The position numbers and the translations under genes were made by a program. A DNA stretch of 64,000 nucleotides. Origin: Klebsormidium nitens (lineage: Eukaryota > Streptophyta > Klebsormidiophyceae > Klebsormidiales > Klebsormidiaceae). The notes beneath the pieces are model-generated. The model did not search any database. It had not been told where the DNA came from and saw only the letters and a list, made by a program, of their open reading frames with translations. Shown here one piece after another: positions 1 through 10,600 of this stretch (position 1 is its first letter; the number at the start of each line of letters is the position of its first letter). The DNA lies in assembly GCA_000708835.1 (NCBI GenBank), contig DF237186.1, positions 7,325 to 71,324 of the forward strand, given 5' to 3'.

Positions 1-125
1 AGAACGCCGTATATCAACGGTCTCACAGCGCGCCGTTAAGACGTAACCGCTGTCGTTTCGCTAACAAGCAGCTAACGAAATCCTGACGAGAACGAGGTTA
101 GGCTTAACCAGACGTAATCGTCACA
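1..125. other. Left window edge, unassigned
   Basis: This stretch lies immediately left of the 199-bp repeat. In PAT/Kangaroo-type elements one would expect the terminal B2 segment here, but I find no copy of it in 325-600, so it may be B2 with its partner lost, or flanking DNA. No coding signal is recognised. Confidence 0.3.
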
Positions 126-324
126 GGCAGCTTCGGCAGCTCAGCTGGGCGCGCACGCGCGCGGCACTCGCGCTTAGGCGGCGGGCGGCCGCGGGCTGGG
201 CCCGGTTGTCTGCGCCCGGTGCTTATGTCAGGCGCCACATTCCGGGCTTAAATTGCTTGTGTTATCTAACGGACTTAGCTGAATTCACTGCGCATCGTAG
301 AGCAGGCGAGTATTCCGATGACTA
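126..324. repeat. 199-bp direct repeat, left copy
   Basis: It matches 6764-6962 over 199 positions with two mismatches by eye: one inside the GC-alternating tract near its start, and one at the GGCGCC(A/T)CATT site. There are no gaps. The repeat begins GGCAGCTTCGGCAGCTCAGC and ends GAGTATTCCGATGACTA. It is GC-rich at the left and ordinary at the right. Confidence 0.95.
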
Positions 325-603
325 AAATCATAAGAACACTTTAATAACCAATCACAGATCCAGGATTGTCAGTTCCGTTCAATCAACCTTCCGATAGGGG
401 TGTTGGGGGGCGCCCGGACGGTTGCAAAGTGCTCCTGGTGTGCCGAAAACGCCGCCCCAAAAAGACAATCGTTTGCCAAACGACAATTATAGGAGATAAC
501 AGTGGATTGTGAGTGCAGGTTGGACTTTCAACGAAGCTGCGAAGAACAGTTGCGGATTGTTAGAGGGGTTGGGCTGGGTGGGAGCTGCACAGCAGGGGAT
601 CGG
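325..603. other. Internal element sequence between left repeat and YR start
   Basis: This non-coding interval contains a GC-rich patch around 400-460. The open frame of the recombinase extends to a GTG at 502, but the first ATG in frame is at 604. B1-like sequence would be expected here; none was matched to positions 1-125. Confidence 0.4.
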
Positions 604-1644
604 ATGAGTTCGGAGCAGACGCGACGCTTTTACGAGGGGGCGCTCGCTAGCTTTGGAAAGATAGCGGAAAAGAGTGTGAATGAGGCCAGTAACAATAGCC
701 GAAAGCGAACGTTCCAGCAATTTCAGGGTTTCTTGGCGCAAAATGCCTTTGGCATCACCGTTGAGACTGCCACGCCTGCAGATGTAGGGGCGTTTATTGT
801 TGGGGATTGGATCCCCAGTCATAGTGCCGGCTGCCGTACTAAGCTGCCGCAAACTGGAGAGTGCATTCCGTCGGTCTCCGCGGTGACTCATGTGGTGAAA
901 GATTTAGCTAAGTCGTACGCTTTGCTCGGCTACGAAGGCCGGAGTAACCCTGCCAAATCCGAAGTGGTTAAATCATTTCGGGTGGGTTACGAAAAGATGC
1001 TGCACGAGCAGGGCGTGAAGGTGAAACGGGCGAAAGTGTTTACCGAAGAGAAGTTGGACGCCCTGCTGGCGCACCTTGCGCGACTGATCCAGGCGAGCGG
1101 CCCGGGTTTAGAGAGATGCGTGCTGCTCACCGACCAGGCGGCCGTGTTATACCTTTGGGAGTCCCGTGCCCGCGAGAAGGACTGCGGACAGCTGCAGCGA
1201 CAACAAGTCAAACTGGGGGAGCAGGCGGCCTACCCGGGTTGGAGCAAGACCGTCCGGCAAGAACCGAGCGCGCGCATCCCGCTCGCGGTGCCGGTTCCGG
1301 AAGGGCGCCTGGCGTTTGTGGAAGCCGCCGTCCAGCTGCTGCACGGGATGGAGGAAGGGGGCTTTCCCGTTGGCGAGGATGGTTTCCTATTTCGCGCCAT
1401 GAATCGGAGTCGCACCGGCTTCGTCAATGAGCCGATGAGCAGCGATACGCTGAGGAAGCGGATACAAAAACGGCTTAAGGACGCTGGTCTGTTCGAGGGG
1501 GAGACCGTACACAGCTTCCGGCGTTCGGCCGTCCAGCATGCTGCAGTAAATCTGAATTACAACGTGAAGGAGTTAATGGATTTAGGACGTTGGAAAAGCT
1601 ATGCCGCTTTCCGGTTGTACGTAGAAGAAGTTTGGCGAAAGTGA
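604..1644 (+). CDS. Tyrosine recombinase of DIRS-order element
   Basis: This 346-residue protein is a site-specific recombinase that would integrate the element's DNA circle, replacing a DDE integrase. An N-terminal SAM-like helical core-binding segment covers roughly residues 5-120. Catalytic residues visible from the ATG are Arg188 in WESRAREKDCG, His303 and Arg306 in HSFRRS, the GRW segment and the nucleophile Tyr339 in FRLYVEEV. The open frame begins further upstream at a GTG (502), but 604 is the first ATG and is followed directly by a helical SSEQTRRFYEGALASF stretch. It runs opposite to the RT frame and converges on it with a 306-bp gap. No stop or frameshift interrupts the catalytic domain, so it could still be active. 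Confidence 0.85.
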   Translation: MSSEQTRRFYEGALASFGKIAEKSVNEASNNSRKRTFQQFQGFLAQNAFGITVETATPADVGAFIVGDWIPSHSAGCRTKLPQTGECIPSVSAVTHVVKDLAKSYALLGYEGRSNPAKSEVVKSFRVGYEKMLHEQGVKVKRAKVFTEEKLDALLAHLARLIQASGPGLERCVLLTDQAAVLYLWESRAREKDCGQLQRQQVKLGEQAAYPGWSKTVRQEPSARIPLAVPVPEGRLAFVEAAVQLLHGMEEGGFPVGEDGFLFRAMNRSRTGFVNEPMSSDTLRKRIQKRLKDAGLFEGETVHSFRRSAVQHAAVNLNYNVKELMDLGRWKSYAAFRLYVEEVWRK

Positions 1645-1950
1645 CCTTGATTAGACTGATTGCCTGTGCGCTGACGTTCTTCCGGTTGAGGCCGACCTCA
1701 GATTTTAATCAACTCGAACATTGCAACGGCTGTTAATGTTTCATACACAGACCTTTATCCACATGACTCTGCGCTTCTCGCCATAGGCGTGTCTGGCTGT
1801 GTCTATCATAAGCGCCCACTAATGACGCATGGGTCCTGCATCTCGTGCTTGCCTTTAATGTTGTATGCACTTGTCACTCAGAAGCACGGCGCTACATCAT
1901 TAATCCTTTACGGCGCACATAGTGTGAATCCCCGCCTTTTCTAGCCTACC
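1645..1950. other. Gap between convergent YR and RT frames
   Basis: This 306-bp interval separates the two stop codons. I see no further frame or repeat. It presumably carries the 3' ends of both transcripts. Confidence 0.4.
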
Positions 1951-4356
1951 TTACTTCCAATTAATCTTAAACACTCGAAGCTTATATAATGCTGGATTGA
2001 CCGTTCCAGCCGGCACCCGCCTGCTAGGGATGCACGCATCTGTAGACCGCTCGATGGCCAGAGGCCCTGCCATGACCGCGCCGCTGCCTAAACTCATCAG
2101 CTCGACCCACCAGTTTGTGGTGGTCGCTTCCGGAACCACTAGAATTGCGTCCGTCCTGAAGTTTCGCAACGACTGCAACACGCTAGGAATGGCCCTAACT
2201 GGCGGGAATATCCACGCCGTTTCGCCTTGCTTAACTAGCGTCCTCCAATCCGTCCGGAGAGCGTCGACTGCAAGGCAGCCTGGCATATAGCGGGGGGTCA
2301 CAAACCGCCCCGCCACATGCCACGTGTCAGAAGCAAAGAGGTCGACGTCCGGCCGACCGAAGAGCGAGATGACGTCAGCGAAAACCTTGGGGGTTAGGCC
2401 CCAGTCCGACGCGTCGGGGACTCGGCTAAGGGCGTCCTGTTCTGCCAGCTCTATCCGTGGTTTCCACTGGGCTAAAACGTCGAAGTCCGCTTCTGAGCAA
2501 AGCTTGAAGATCCCTTGCAGAGCGGCGTTGACGTCGGACGCCGAGCTCCTGAAGTTGTTAACGGCCGCCACCGCTCCTTGGTTGTCGCCGACCAACAAAA
2601 CGGCTGCCCCCGAGAGAAGAGGACGGTGGCGTTGCACTGCTTGCTGTAGAATTCGGAGAAACCCAATCATTTCGCGCGCGGTGCTGGATTGGTGGACCTC
2701 CGTCTCGGTTAAGGACCCCGCTAAGTGGAAAGGGGGGCTGCCGGCAATGTAGAAGGATCCCCCGAAGCCGAAGTCCGAGGCGTCCGAAGCTGCCTCGATC
2801 CGGATCTGACGTGGAAACCATCGCCGTCCGTTCCAGTCGTCCAGGCGCTCCAGGAAAAGCTTGGCCGCGTCCTTGGCCGCTTGTGGGGTAGCGAAAATCG
2901 CGTCCCACGAAATGCGACCTTGCATCGCCTGGAAAAGGGGCCTGCTGTACAAGGAAGCGGGGAGCACCGCGGGTCCTAGCGCGATAATCTTCCCCGCTAC
3001 TTTGGCAAGAATCCGGGGGCTGACTTCCTTTGCCCCTAGAAGCTCCCCTAAGGCCGCTTTCACCTTAGTCATCTTGGCTGTTGAGACCCGAAACTGCTCC
3101 GCCTGCGTGTCTACCACGAACCCGAGCCAGTCGCCCGTTTGGACTGGCCAGAACTGGCACTTTGGCAGACTGAAAACTGCCCCAAGGAGGGTGAGGAAGC
3201 GAACAATCGCCACGATGAGCCAAAGGCAGAGGGCGAAGTCCTGGTTGGCCGTCAGGCCATCATCTAGATAACTGGAAACGGGGACACCCCGGGTTCTGAG
3301 CTCTTTGGCCGCTTCTTGGGTTATAAGCGTATACGCATAGCAGGCTTCGGACCACCCGAAGCACATCGCGTTGTAGTAGAAGTAGGCGGTGCCGATCTTG
3401 AAGCCGAAGTAGGTCCGAAAGCGGGGGTGAATGAGGACGTGGTAGTAGCCGGCTTTGAAGTCCCACGTGGCAAAAAAGCCTTTGGACGAGAGGAAGGTGA
3501 GGATGTCGCGGAGCGTTTCGTACTTGAACGGGTGCGCTTTCGAGAAAGCGTTGATGTAGCCGGCATCCAGGACGAGGCGTCCCTTGGGGAGGTTTACTAC
3601 GCCCAAGGGGTTTACGACTTTTGGTTTTCTTTCACCCGCCGCGCAGAGGTGAACGGAGCCGTTGACGAGCATCTCCCCCACTGTTTCGAGAGCAAACTCC
3701 GAATTCTCGTAAAACGAGCGGTGGTTGGGAAATTCCACCGGGTGAGGCACTTCTCCCGAGAGCCACTCCTCAACTCTTGAAACGCCCACCGTTCGCCTGA
3801 GCATAAGCCGAACCCGCTCTAACTTTTTAGGGTCGCACTCTGCCGTTCCCACGAAGGACGGCTTGATGCCGTTCCGCAGCCAGGACAACACCGTCTTGGA
3901 GGACGGCCTTGTGGAATCCTTCAGAAGCTCTTCCCAAATCGGAAGGTGGCGGCCGAAGCAGCCCGCCACGAAACTCTCTACCGGATTCACTTTGGTTACA
4001 ACGGATTTGATCCACTCTGTCAGCTCGCCTTCCCGCAGCGGGCTTATCTCAGGCCCCGCTTCGATTTCCATCAGAAGCTCCCTCAATTCCCGGACAAGCT
4101 GCTCGTTATTCGGCGTCGGCGGGATCCGAGGAATGAACTGGGCGAAAAATTTAACATCCCACTCCAACAGATCAGAAGCGTTAGCGGGGCTGCCTAACGG
4201 ATCTGCTTCGAGGTCTATCTCTACAGACGACGGCTCGAACGAGCTAGCAGCGTCTACGTCGAGCCCAACATCCGGGGAAACCTCCGGTAATTCGCTCGCT
4301 TGTTCCAGCCTGGCCGGGGGATCCCCTCCGGGCAGCGCGGCCGCCGCCGCCGCCAT
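1951..4356 (-). CDS. Reverse transcriptase-RNase H polyprotein
   Basis: This is an intact 801-residue frame. The N-terminal ~230 residues are acidic and unassigned. The RT domain follows, with the catalytic YLDDGL motif at residues 363-368 and, upstream, the fingers/palm segments around LPKGRLVLDAG and FATWDFKAGYYHVLIH. RNase H begins near residue 522 (ASDASDFGFGG), with the Glu of REMIGFLRIL and the Asp of LVGDNQGAVAAVN completing the D-E-D set. The C-terminal part (DVDLFAS, then WIFPPVRAIPSVL and NWWVELMSL) is the extension typical of DIRS-order RT proteins. The start ATG at 4356 is followed by an alanine run and lies in a locally duplicated GC-rich segment. There are no internal stops. Confidence 0.9.
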   Translation of the reverse strand: MAAAAAALPGGDPPARLEQASELPEVSPDVGLDVDAASSFEPSSVEIDLEADPLGSPANASDLLEWDVKFFAQFIPRIPPTPNNEQLVRELRELLMEIEAGPEISPLREGELTEWIKSVVTKVNPVESFVAGCFGRHLPIWEELLKDSTRPSSKTVLSWLRNGIKPSFVGTAECDPKKLERVRLMLRRTVGVSRVEEWLSGEVPHPVEFPNHRSFYENSEFALETVGEMLVNGSVHLCAAGERKPKVVNPLGVVNLPKGRLVLDAGYINAFSKAHPFKYETLRDILTFLSSKGFFATWDFKAGYYHVLIHPRFRTYFGFKIGTAYFYYNAMCFGWSEACYAYTLITQEAAKELRTRGVPVSSYLDDGLTANQDFALCLWLIVAIVRFLTLLGAVFSLPKCQFWPVQTGDWLGFVVDTQAEQFRVSTAKMTKVKAALGELLGAKEVSPRILAKVAGKIIALGPAVLPASLYSRPLFQAMQGRISWDAIFATPQAAKDAAKLFLERLDDWNGRRWFPRQIRIEAASDASDFGFGGSFYIAGSPPFHLAGSLTETEVHQSSTAREMIGFLRILQQAVQRHRPLLSGAAVLLVGDNQGAVAAVNNFRSSASDVNAALQGIFKLCSEADFDVLAQWKPRIELAEQDALSRVPDASDWGLTPKVFADVISLFGRPDVDLFASDTWHVAGRFVTPRYMPGCLAVDALRTDWRTLVKQGETAWIFPPVRAIPSVLQSLRNFRTDAILVVPEATTTNWWVELMSLGSGAVMAGPLAIERSTDACIPSRRVPAGTVNPALYKLRVFKINWK

Positions 4357-4361
4357 AGGCG
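4316..4361. repeat. Local imperfect duplication around RT start (copy 1)
   Basis: The segment GGGGGATCCCC-(GC-rich)-CCATAGGCG spans the RT start codon and recurs at 4493-4535 in the same orientation. Read on the minus strand each copy supplies an ATG followed by an Ala/Arg-rich frame ending in a Gly-Asp-Pro-Pro motif. Confidence 0.7.
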
Positions 4362-4492
4362 CTGGGGGGCTGTCAGTACAAACGTACGGCTTTTAGCCAT
4401 GGCAGGGTCCTTCTGTTCATGACAACTCTAACATTCAATTAAAATTGTCCTCTTCTTGCGACGGGTTAGAGAATTCGATGAAAAGCGCTGCG

Positions 4493-4535
4493 GGGGGATC
4501 CCCCGCGCGGCGCGGCCGCCGCGTCGCCATAGGCG
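4493..4535. repeat. Local imperfect duplication upstream of RT (copy 2)
   Basis: This is the second copy of the 4316-4361 segment, about 175 bp further upstream of the RT frame. Its own minus-strand ATG opens only a short frame, so it may act as an upstream start or be a simple duplication. Confidence 0.7.
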
Positions 4536-5505
4536 ATGAGCTGCTCCTGACGTATACTTTATCAGAAGCGACAGTCACGCCTATTCCTCTATCCTCCAGA
4601 CGCGAACCAGCACGGACTAAGATGGGGCTCAGAAAGACAGAATGATGATGTTTCTTCCGGTGCGTTTAACATTGGGCGCCAGTTCTCGCCTCTAAAAACT
4701 GAACGACAAAACGAGACAATCGTGGTCTTCTCGACCTTGTCAGATTGTAAACTTTCAAGTGATTCCAATCTGACGGCAGCGCCGATACATGTTGTCCAGT
4801 TCCGAACTCCTACTGTTCTCTACGGGTCCTCGAACGCTTATCTTCTAACTCTGTAACGTATGAGTTCCTTCTCGGTCTTGCCGCTAACCGACTGTAAAGC
4901 TAAGCCAACCTCGCTAACAACCGATCTTAACCGAATCTTTACGAACATGTTTACCTGTTCCCTCTATTCTGGCCTGCAGCAGGATCTCCCTGATTCTCTC
5001 TATCTCCAAACCTAGGGCGCCCGCCACCTTGGCCGCCTCCAAAATTCTGCCTTCCTCCCGAGTGGGGGGCGTTCCAGCCGCCTTGGTTATTGTTGTTCCT
5101 TCTGCAAGCCGGCACACACCAGCATCAGGACACATGCCTGCCTATAATAGGCTTTTCTCACATCTTGAGGGGCGTCTATGCCCGGGCGCGCAGCCCTGTA
5201 ACGGCACACATGGCCTGGCAACATGCCTTTTGGTCCTTATCGGACGATAACCCTTTACCAGGTAGTGCCCACAGGGCTTTGGCATTCAGCCAGCAGAAGA
5301 CTTTATTTGCTCACAAGGCAAGCCCTCAGGCCTTGAATTTATGCACTGCAAGCCTCCTCAAGTTCTTGCCCATAGGGCTCAGGCATTCAGCCACGTGGCG
5401 GATGTTTCGAAGCGACTGCCACGTCCGTTTAACTCGTCTCTATTGCAGAGCGAGGCCACCGTGCGCCTCCACTTAATTCAACACTACGCAACCTTGCAAA
5501 CCTTC
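4536..5505 (-). other. Spacer between gag-like and RT regions
   Basis: About 1 kb without a long frame. A minus-strand fragment at 4914-5135 contains a protein-like charged helical stretch (REEGRILEAAKVAGALGLEI) and could be a relic of the gag C-terminus. Short imperfect direct repeats of the type GGGCT(T/C)-GGCATTCAGCCA occur near 5275 and 5380. Confidence 0.35.
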
Positions 5506-6748
5506 TTAATCCAAGCCAGAATTTGCTCTACTCGAGCGGCCTGCAGCGTTATTCTCTGAACGACAAGCAACGGTTATCGGAGCCGATGGCCATAGGCCTA
5601 AAGATGGGGAACCAACCGACCTGGGTGGCTTGTCCGGATCGAAGAGAGGGCGAACAGTGCCCTTGCCAACCATGGTATCCGCCTTCGCCTTGCTGTTGAA
5701 GAATGCGTGGCGGATTTCAGCCTCCAGGGACGCCCTCGTCTCCGGCGTCCACGTGGTGCTGTCCCCCGCTTGCTCGAGCTTCATTTTTCGCTCTGCCACA
5801 AATGCGTTGGCGAGCCACTCCAGATCCGGTGAGACATAATTGAGACGAGTCGCGTAGAAGTACACCGCTGCCAGGAGGTGGGCCACCTGAGAGTCCGGCT
5901 CCTGGTAAATATCAAAGAGATAGCTAGCCTTTGTGTACCACGCAGCCATCCTCGGGTTAATCTCACGAAGCACTGACGTCAGATGCGTCTCCAGAGTTCC
6001 TTTAGAGACCAACTGGCGGATCGTCTTTTCCAGTCTGGCTGATGAAGCAGGGTGGAACGGGTTGTTCAAAACCCCCCTGCAGAATCCTCATGGCCGGCGT
6101 TTGCGCACCCAGTGCTGCAGGTGTTTGTTCAGGATTTCCCCCCATGCCGTAAATCGGCTGCGGAATCTGGACCTGAGGAGGTCTGACGTCAGCCTGCCCT
6201 TGTCCCCCCTGCGGAAACGCTTGAGCGTTCATGGGGGGAGGCCCCAAAGTGCACTGCAGGACCTTGCGGACGAGCACCTTGCTGGGGTTGGTCCTGCTGA
6301 GGGGCCGGAAAGGCTCCGAATCCAGAGACGGCCACAATGTACTTCTCCCATTCTAACTTGTATTCCTTCAGAGCCTCGATTATCGGGTCGTTCAGCAAAC
6401 GAGTCCCTCTCCCAATTCTCAAGTCCTGAGGCGGGATGGTGCCTGGGTAAAGGTTGCCTTGTTCATCTACTCCCGAGAAGGTGCCATACGGATGGATCAA
6501 GTTGAGAGAATGGTCAAAACCTGCCTCCCCTGATACATGACCAGAAAGTCCTTCCCCACCAGCCAGGGGAGCTGCTTAATTGCGATCAGGATCTCTAGCT
6601 CGCGCTCCATCCCGGAAATCTCGGGGCCAACGACAAAATGAACGAAGCGCTCAACAGCATCGGAGGAGGCGCCACGGGCGCTTTCCTTCTTCGCAGACCT
6701 GAAAGAGTGCAACGTCTTTCTACTTTTGAACAAGACGTCTAGATGCAC
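5506..6748 (-). pseudogene. Degenerate gag-like ORF1
   Basis: Minus-strand protein-like sequence continues through three frames that hand over to each other near 6500, near 6190-6340 and near 6065. This suggests at least two or three frameshifts in an original single ORF of about 400 residues. The middle part is rich in Pro/Gln/Gly. The last part is helical (ARLEKTIRQLVSKGTLETHL) and includes a tract ending in FDPDKPPRSVGSP. The 5' end sits only about 15 bp inside the right-hand repeat. The place (first ORF before RT) and composition fit a DIRS gag; I do not recognise a specific nucleocapsid motif. Confidence 0.55.
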
Positions 6749-6763
6749 AGATGAGTCAGCAGG

Positions 6764-6962
6764 GGCAGCTTCGGCAGCTCAGCTGGGCGCGCGCGCGCGC
6801 GGCACTCGCGCTTAGGCGGCGGGCGGCCGCGGGCTGGGCCCGGTTGTCTGCGCCCGGTGCTTATGTCAGGCGCCTCATTCCGGGCTTAAATTGCTTGTGT
6901 TATCTAACGGACTTAGCTGAATTCACTGCGCATCGTAGAGCAGGCGAGTATTCCGATGACTA
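6764..6962. repeat. 199-bp direct repeat, right copy
   Basis: This is the partner of 126-324 in the same orientation. Its outer end (6962) marks the probable 5' terminus of the element on the minus strand; sequence beyond it does not resemble the interior next to the left copy. Confidence 0.95.
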
Positions 6963-7672
6963 GCTTGCTGGTTTTGTGACATCACTTTTGAGAATCCTCC
7001 TCGGTGTCGGCGATCTTGGTCCCACTGAATCTGCCCGTGTCAAGGCGGATTTTGAGGGAAATAATCGGGGTAGTTAACCGGGAAGCTGACCAGGGGTCGG
7101 CTCCCACACGAGAAGAGTCGGTTTCCAGAGTGGAAATCAGCCGGGTGGAAACTGGCTCCACGGGGACTCAAGCGGGTCACGTGGTCTGGATCACATGGGG
7201 AGCTCTTTTTTGCTGCACCGCAGAGGAAAGCAGTCGCCGGAGCTGTGTCAGCTTGGGAAAGCCTTTGCTAGTGTCAAGAAAGTGTGCCCGGGCAATCTGG
7301 GTACTTGTCTAGGCTCAACGGCTGGGTCGGAGTACAAGAGAAATAAGGGTGCTCCCTTGATATACCAAGGTACACCGTACCCCTGCATGGTTCACTATCT
7401 GGACTTGACACTCCCTGCTTGAATCTTGCTTCGCAGATATTTGTCGAGCCCCCAACAAGCAGGAGATTGCAGCATTTCTGTCATGCTGAATTGCTGAATT
7501 GCAGCGTGTGTTTGTTTTGTGCAAAGGCACCAAGCTGTTTGATTGCGCGCTGCTTTTTGCCAGGGAGGAAGGGGACAAGGCTGTGCTTGGAGAGGTCGAT
7601 CGAATTGTGTTTGTTTCTCTGTTTGTGAGAGCGAAGAGTGCACCGTTGCAGGTTGTTCTGTAGCTACTTACG
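6963..7672 (+). promoter_or_regulatory. Upstream region and 5' leader of glutamate synthase
   Basis: The 710 bp between the retroelement end and the glutamate synthase ATG must hold its promoter unless the element itself contributes one. I see no clear TATA box. CT/GT-rich sequence precedes the ATG. No other gene is supported. Confidence 0.45.
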
Positions 7673-10600
7673 ATGGCGGGGGTGCTGCGGGCCACCCCAG
7701 CCACCTTTAGCTTAGCAGGAACCTTTACCACCCGCACATCGTCGATCTCAACCAAGAATGGCGCAGCCGCGTCCGCATGCCCTCTTTCCATTCGCAATGC
7801 ATCGAAAGTGGTCGCAGAAGCATCCGTTCAGGGCGGCCTGGCGAGATTCTGCGGGTCAAAGGCCCCAGAAAGGATGAGCTTCAGCCATGCCATCTGTGGC
7901 TCGCAGAAGGGGCTTGCTTTGTCTGTGGTGGGAAAGAAGCTTGTGGCTAGGAGGCGAAGGGGGGTGGTCATGAATCTTTCCCAGATCCCTGAGGCACGGG
8001 GTCTGTACGATCCTGCAATGGACAAGGACGCGTGCGGAGTCGGGTTTGTTGCTGAATTGACGAGCAAGCCGACACGCAAGACGGTGAGCATCAAGACACA
8101 GTTGTTCTGAAGCAGGCTTTAGGAATTTGACACTGAGCTGGTTGTGTAAAGGTTGGCTCATTCTTGCTTTGAAAATATGGGAAACAACCATTTCCCTTGG
8201 TGGTGTCTCTGGCTGACCCCCACATTGCCTTCGAGCTTCCATTGAAGCATTGCAGGGCTTCTGGAGAGCAGGTTTGGATAGTTTGACTAATTCAGCGTAT
8301 AAGGATCCCCACTGGCTAACTTTTTGTATCTATAAAGCAGGCTTGAGTGGGAAGGCTAATTGAAAGAGTGATGTAAAAAGAGGCCCATCCACTCAGCAAG
8401 TTGATTCATTTCTTTCTGCCTAGCTTTCAAATCTTGGTCCGAGATATCATGCTTCCAAGCATGTAATGTCGGGTGGGCTTTCAAAGAGGGCTGACATAAT
8501 GCTGCCAGTTGCTGACCTCACCTGTTCCTGCCCACAGGTTGCCGATGCTCTGGAGATGCTAGTGCGCATGGCCCACAGGGGTGCCTGTGGTTGTGAGGCC
8601 AATACTGGGGATGGTGCTGGTATCCTTGTTGGGATGCCGCATGACTTCTTTGCAAAGGTGAAACCTTCTTCTCCAATCAAGGTTCTTCTTTTTCAAACAA
8701 GGACGCAGTTTGGTGTTACTTGGTGCAATCTTAAAAATTTGCAGAGTGAAGCTTGGATGGTATAGATCTGATTGTGTGACCTTGATTTACAACAGAGCTT
8801 TCAGTGGAAACCCAGACGCTGCAAATCCTTGCCTTCTGGTTTGCTTTACCATCAGAAAGAGCAATCTGGCAGCGTTGGTGCTGTTTGGCTCAGTTCCGAT
8901 CTGCCGGTGCCTTGTTTGGGCCAAGACGACACCTGTACGGAAAGGCTTCAAAATTCTCGCTGCTTTTTTCTAGTGAAAGCTTTTGATCAGCTTTCAGCGA
9001 CAACTGATAAGGTCAGATCTTGGGCCAAGGCTTCAGCATTGCTCGCTCTCTTTAAAGAACACCCCAGTTTGTCTGCGCACAATTGGTGGTCAATGCTGAT
9101 CAACTCTCCCTCTAAATTCTGCCTTTCTGTTTATTCCAGTAGAGGAGTCGTCTGTCATAGTTGCAGCATCCATGTAGAACCTTATTGACAATGACGTAGC
9201 GCAATTCTTTGCACAAATTTTCGATGCCGCGGAGAGGAGTGTTAGAGCTTGCCTTGGTCATCTGTCCTGGAGGTTTGACCAAAAGTGCAATTGTAAAGAA
9301 CAGAATATTGAGTTTTGCTCAGGAATGTTAGTGTGACGAGTGCAAGTACCCTCTGGAGAGATTGATCACAATTTTGGATTGAGTGAAGCCAACCTGCCTC
9401 CGCTAAGAAAGTGGATAGAAAGGACTACTCCCTTTCACTCCGCCTCCTGCCATTCTTCCTGCATGATCTGGAAAATGTTGTTCTTGAAGAATCAGATATA
9501 TTGTTGTGTGAATGATTAAGATATGTGGCAGATTGAGAGATGTCTTGTGATGGCAGCGTGCGGGCCCGGATCTTGGGCTGGACAAGCTGCCTCCCAAGGG
9601 AGAGTACGGGGTGGGCATGTTGTTCCTGCCCACAAACGAAGAGCGACGGGCCAAGGTCAAGAGCATCTTTGAGCAGGTAAGAGAACGGGGTGATCTGGAG
9701 GACGAGTTCAATTCCTTGCATCTTTGTTGTGCGGATGTCACTAAGTTGGATTTCACATTGGCTCAGCTTCTCTCTCATCTCTTCACGAAGATGTGGTGGT
9801 TGCAATTGTTGCACTTCGACTAGTTTGGACTGGCAAAAAACTTGAAAACCCTAACACACAAAATTCTCGTTTTGCCAATTCTCTTGCTCCATTCACTCTC
9901 TTGCGCACTGGTCGCTTTCTTTGAGTTGTGCTTGGACCTTGAAAGGGGCTTGTAGCGACCGCAGGTAATGACTGTAAGGCTTTTGACAGACAGAGTGACC
10001 TTTCGCCAGCTGTACACATGGCTGAACACCTCTGGTGTTAATGCAGTGCGCGGCACAGCGGGGCCATGACATCTTGGGCTGGCGCTCAGTGAAGACCGAC
10101 AACTCTGATCTGGGCAAGGGTGCCCTGGATACCGAGCCCGTTATTGAGCAGGTCTTCATGTCACCGTCCAGCAAGTCAGAGGCCAACTTTGAGAGTCAGG
10201 TGAGGGTGGGAGCAATCAGGGGTGGTTGGTGGGAGAGAAGTGACGCGCCGAGAGACAAAGCAAGCCAGAATACGATCATCTGCACTGGGGCAACCATCTC
10301 ACTTCCAAATATAGCAGGAGACAGTCGTAATTTCAGGACATGTGATGCCCCTCATTGGTAGAATCCTCTGCCTGATTTCAAAATATTCTTCCAGTTTAAT
10401 GATCAGTTGTGCCCGTCATTGGTTTACCCTATGTTGATAGTCGTAATCAACGTATGTAGCGACTGAATACATTGATTGTGTCTTTTTCTCTCTGTGCCGC
10501 TGACATTGCAGCGCCGTATCTGATCTCTGTTCCTAACCTTCATTTCCTGACTAGGCATTCTTCACGCGTTATTGTAATGATGGCACACCTGCTAGCACAG

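Larger units (their letters stand above)
126..6962 (-). mobile_element. Kangaroo-like DIRS-order retroelement with inverted tyrosine recombinase
   Basis: Read on the minus strand the order is repeat, gag-like region, RT-RNase H polyprotein, then a convergent tyrosine recombinase on the plus strand, then the second repeat. YR plus RT-RNase H with no DDE integrase is diagnostic of the DIRS order. A recombinase facing the RT is the arrangement described for Kangaroo of Volvox carteri. The two 199-bp repeats are direct, as expected for the A1/A2 part of PAT-type split direct repeats; the B1/B2 pair was not found, so the outer left limit is uncertain and may lie before the window. The gag-like region is frameshifted, while the RT and YR frames are open, so this copy is probably non-autonomous or recently decayed. 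Confidence 0.85.

Noticed and set aside
1-603. Sequences on either side of the left 199-bp repeat as a B1/B2 pair
   Set aside because: Direct comparison by eye showed no shared segment.
1116-1430. Alternate frames inside the tyrosine recombinase
   Set aside because: They overlap the catalytic frame in GC-rich sequence and show no family features.
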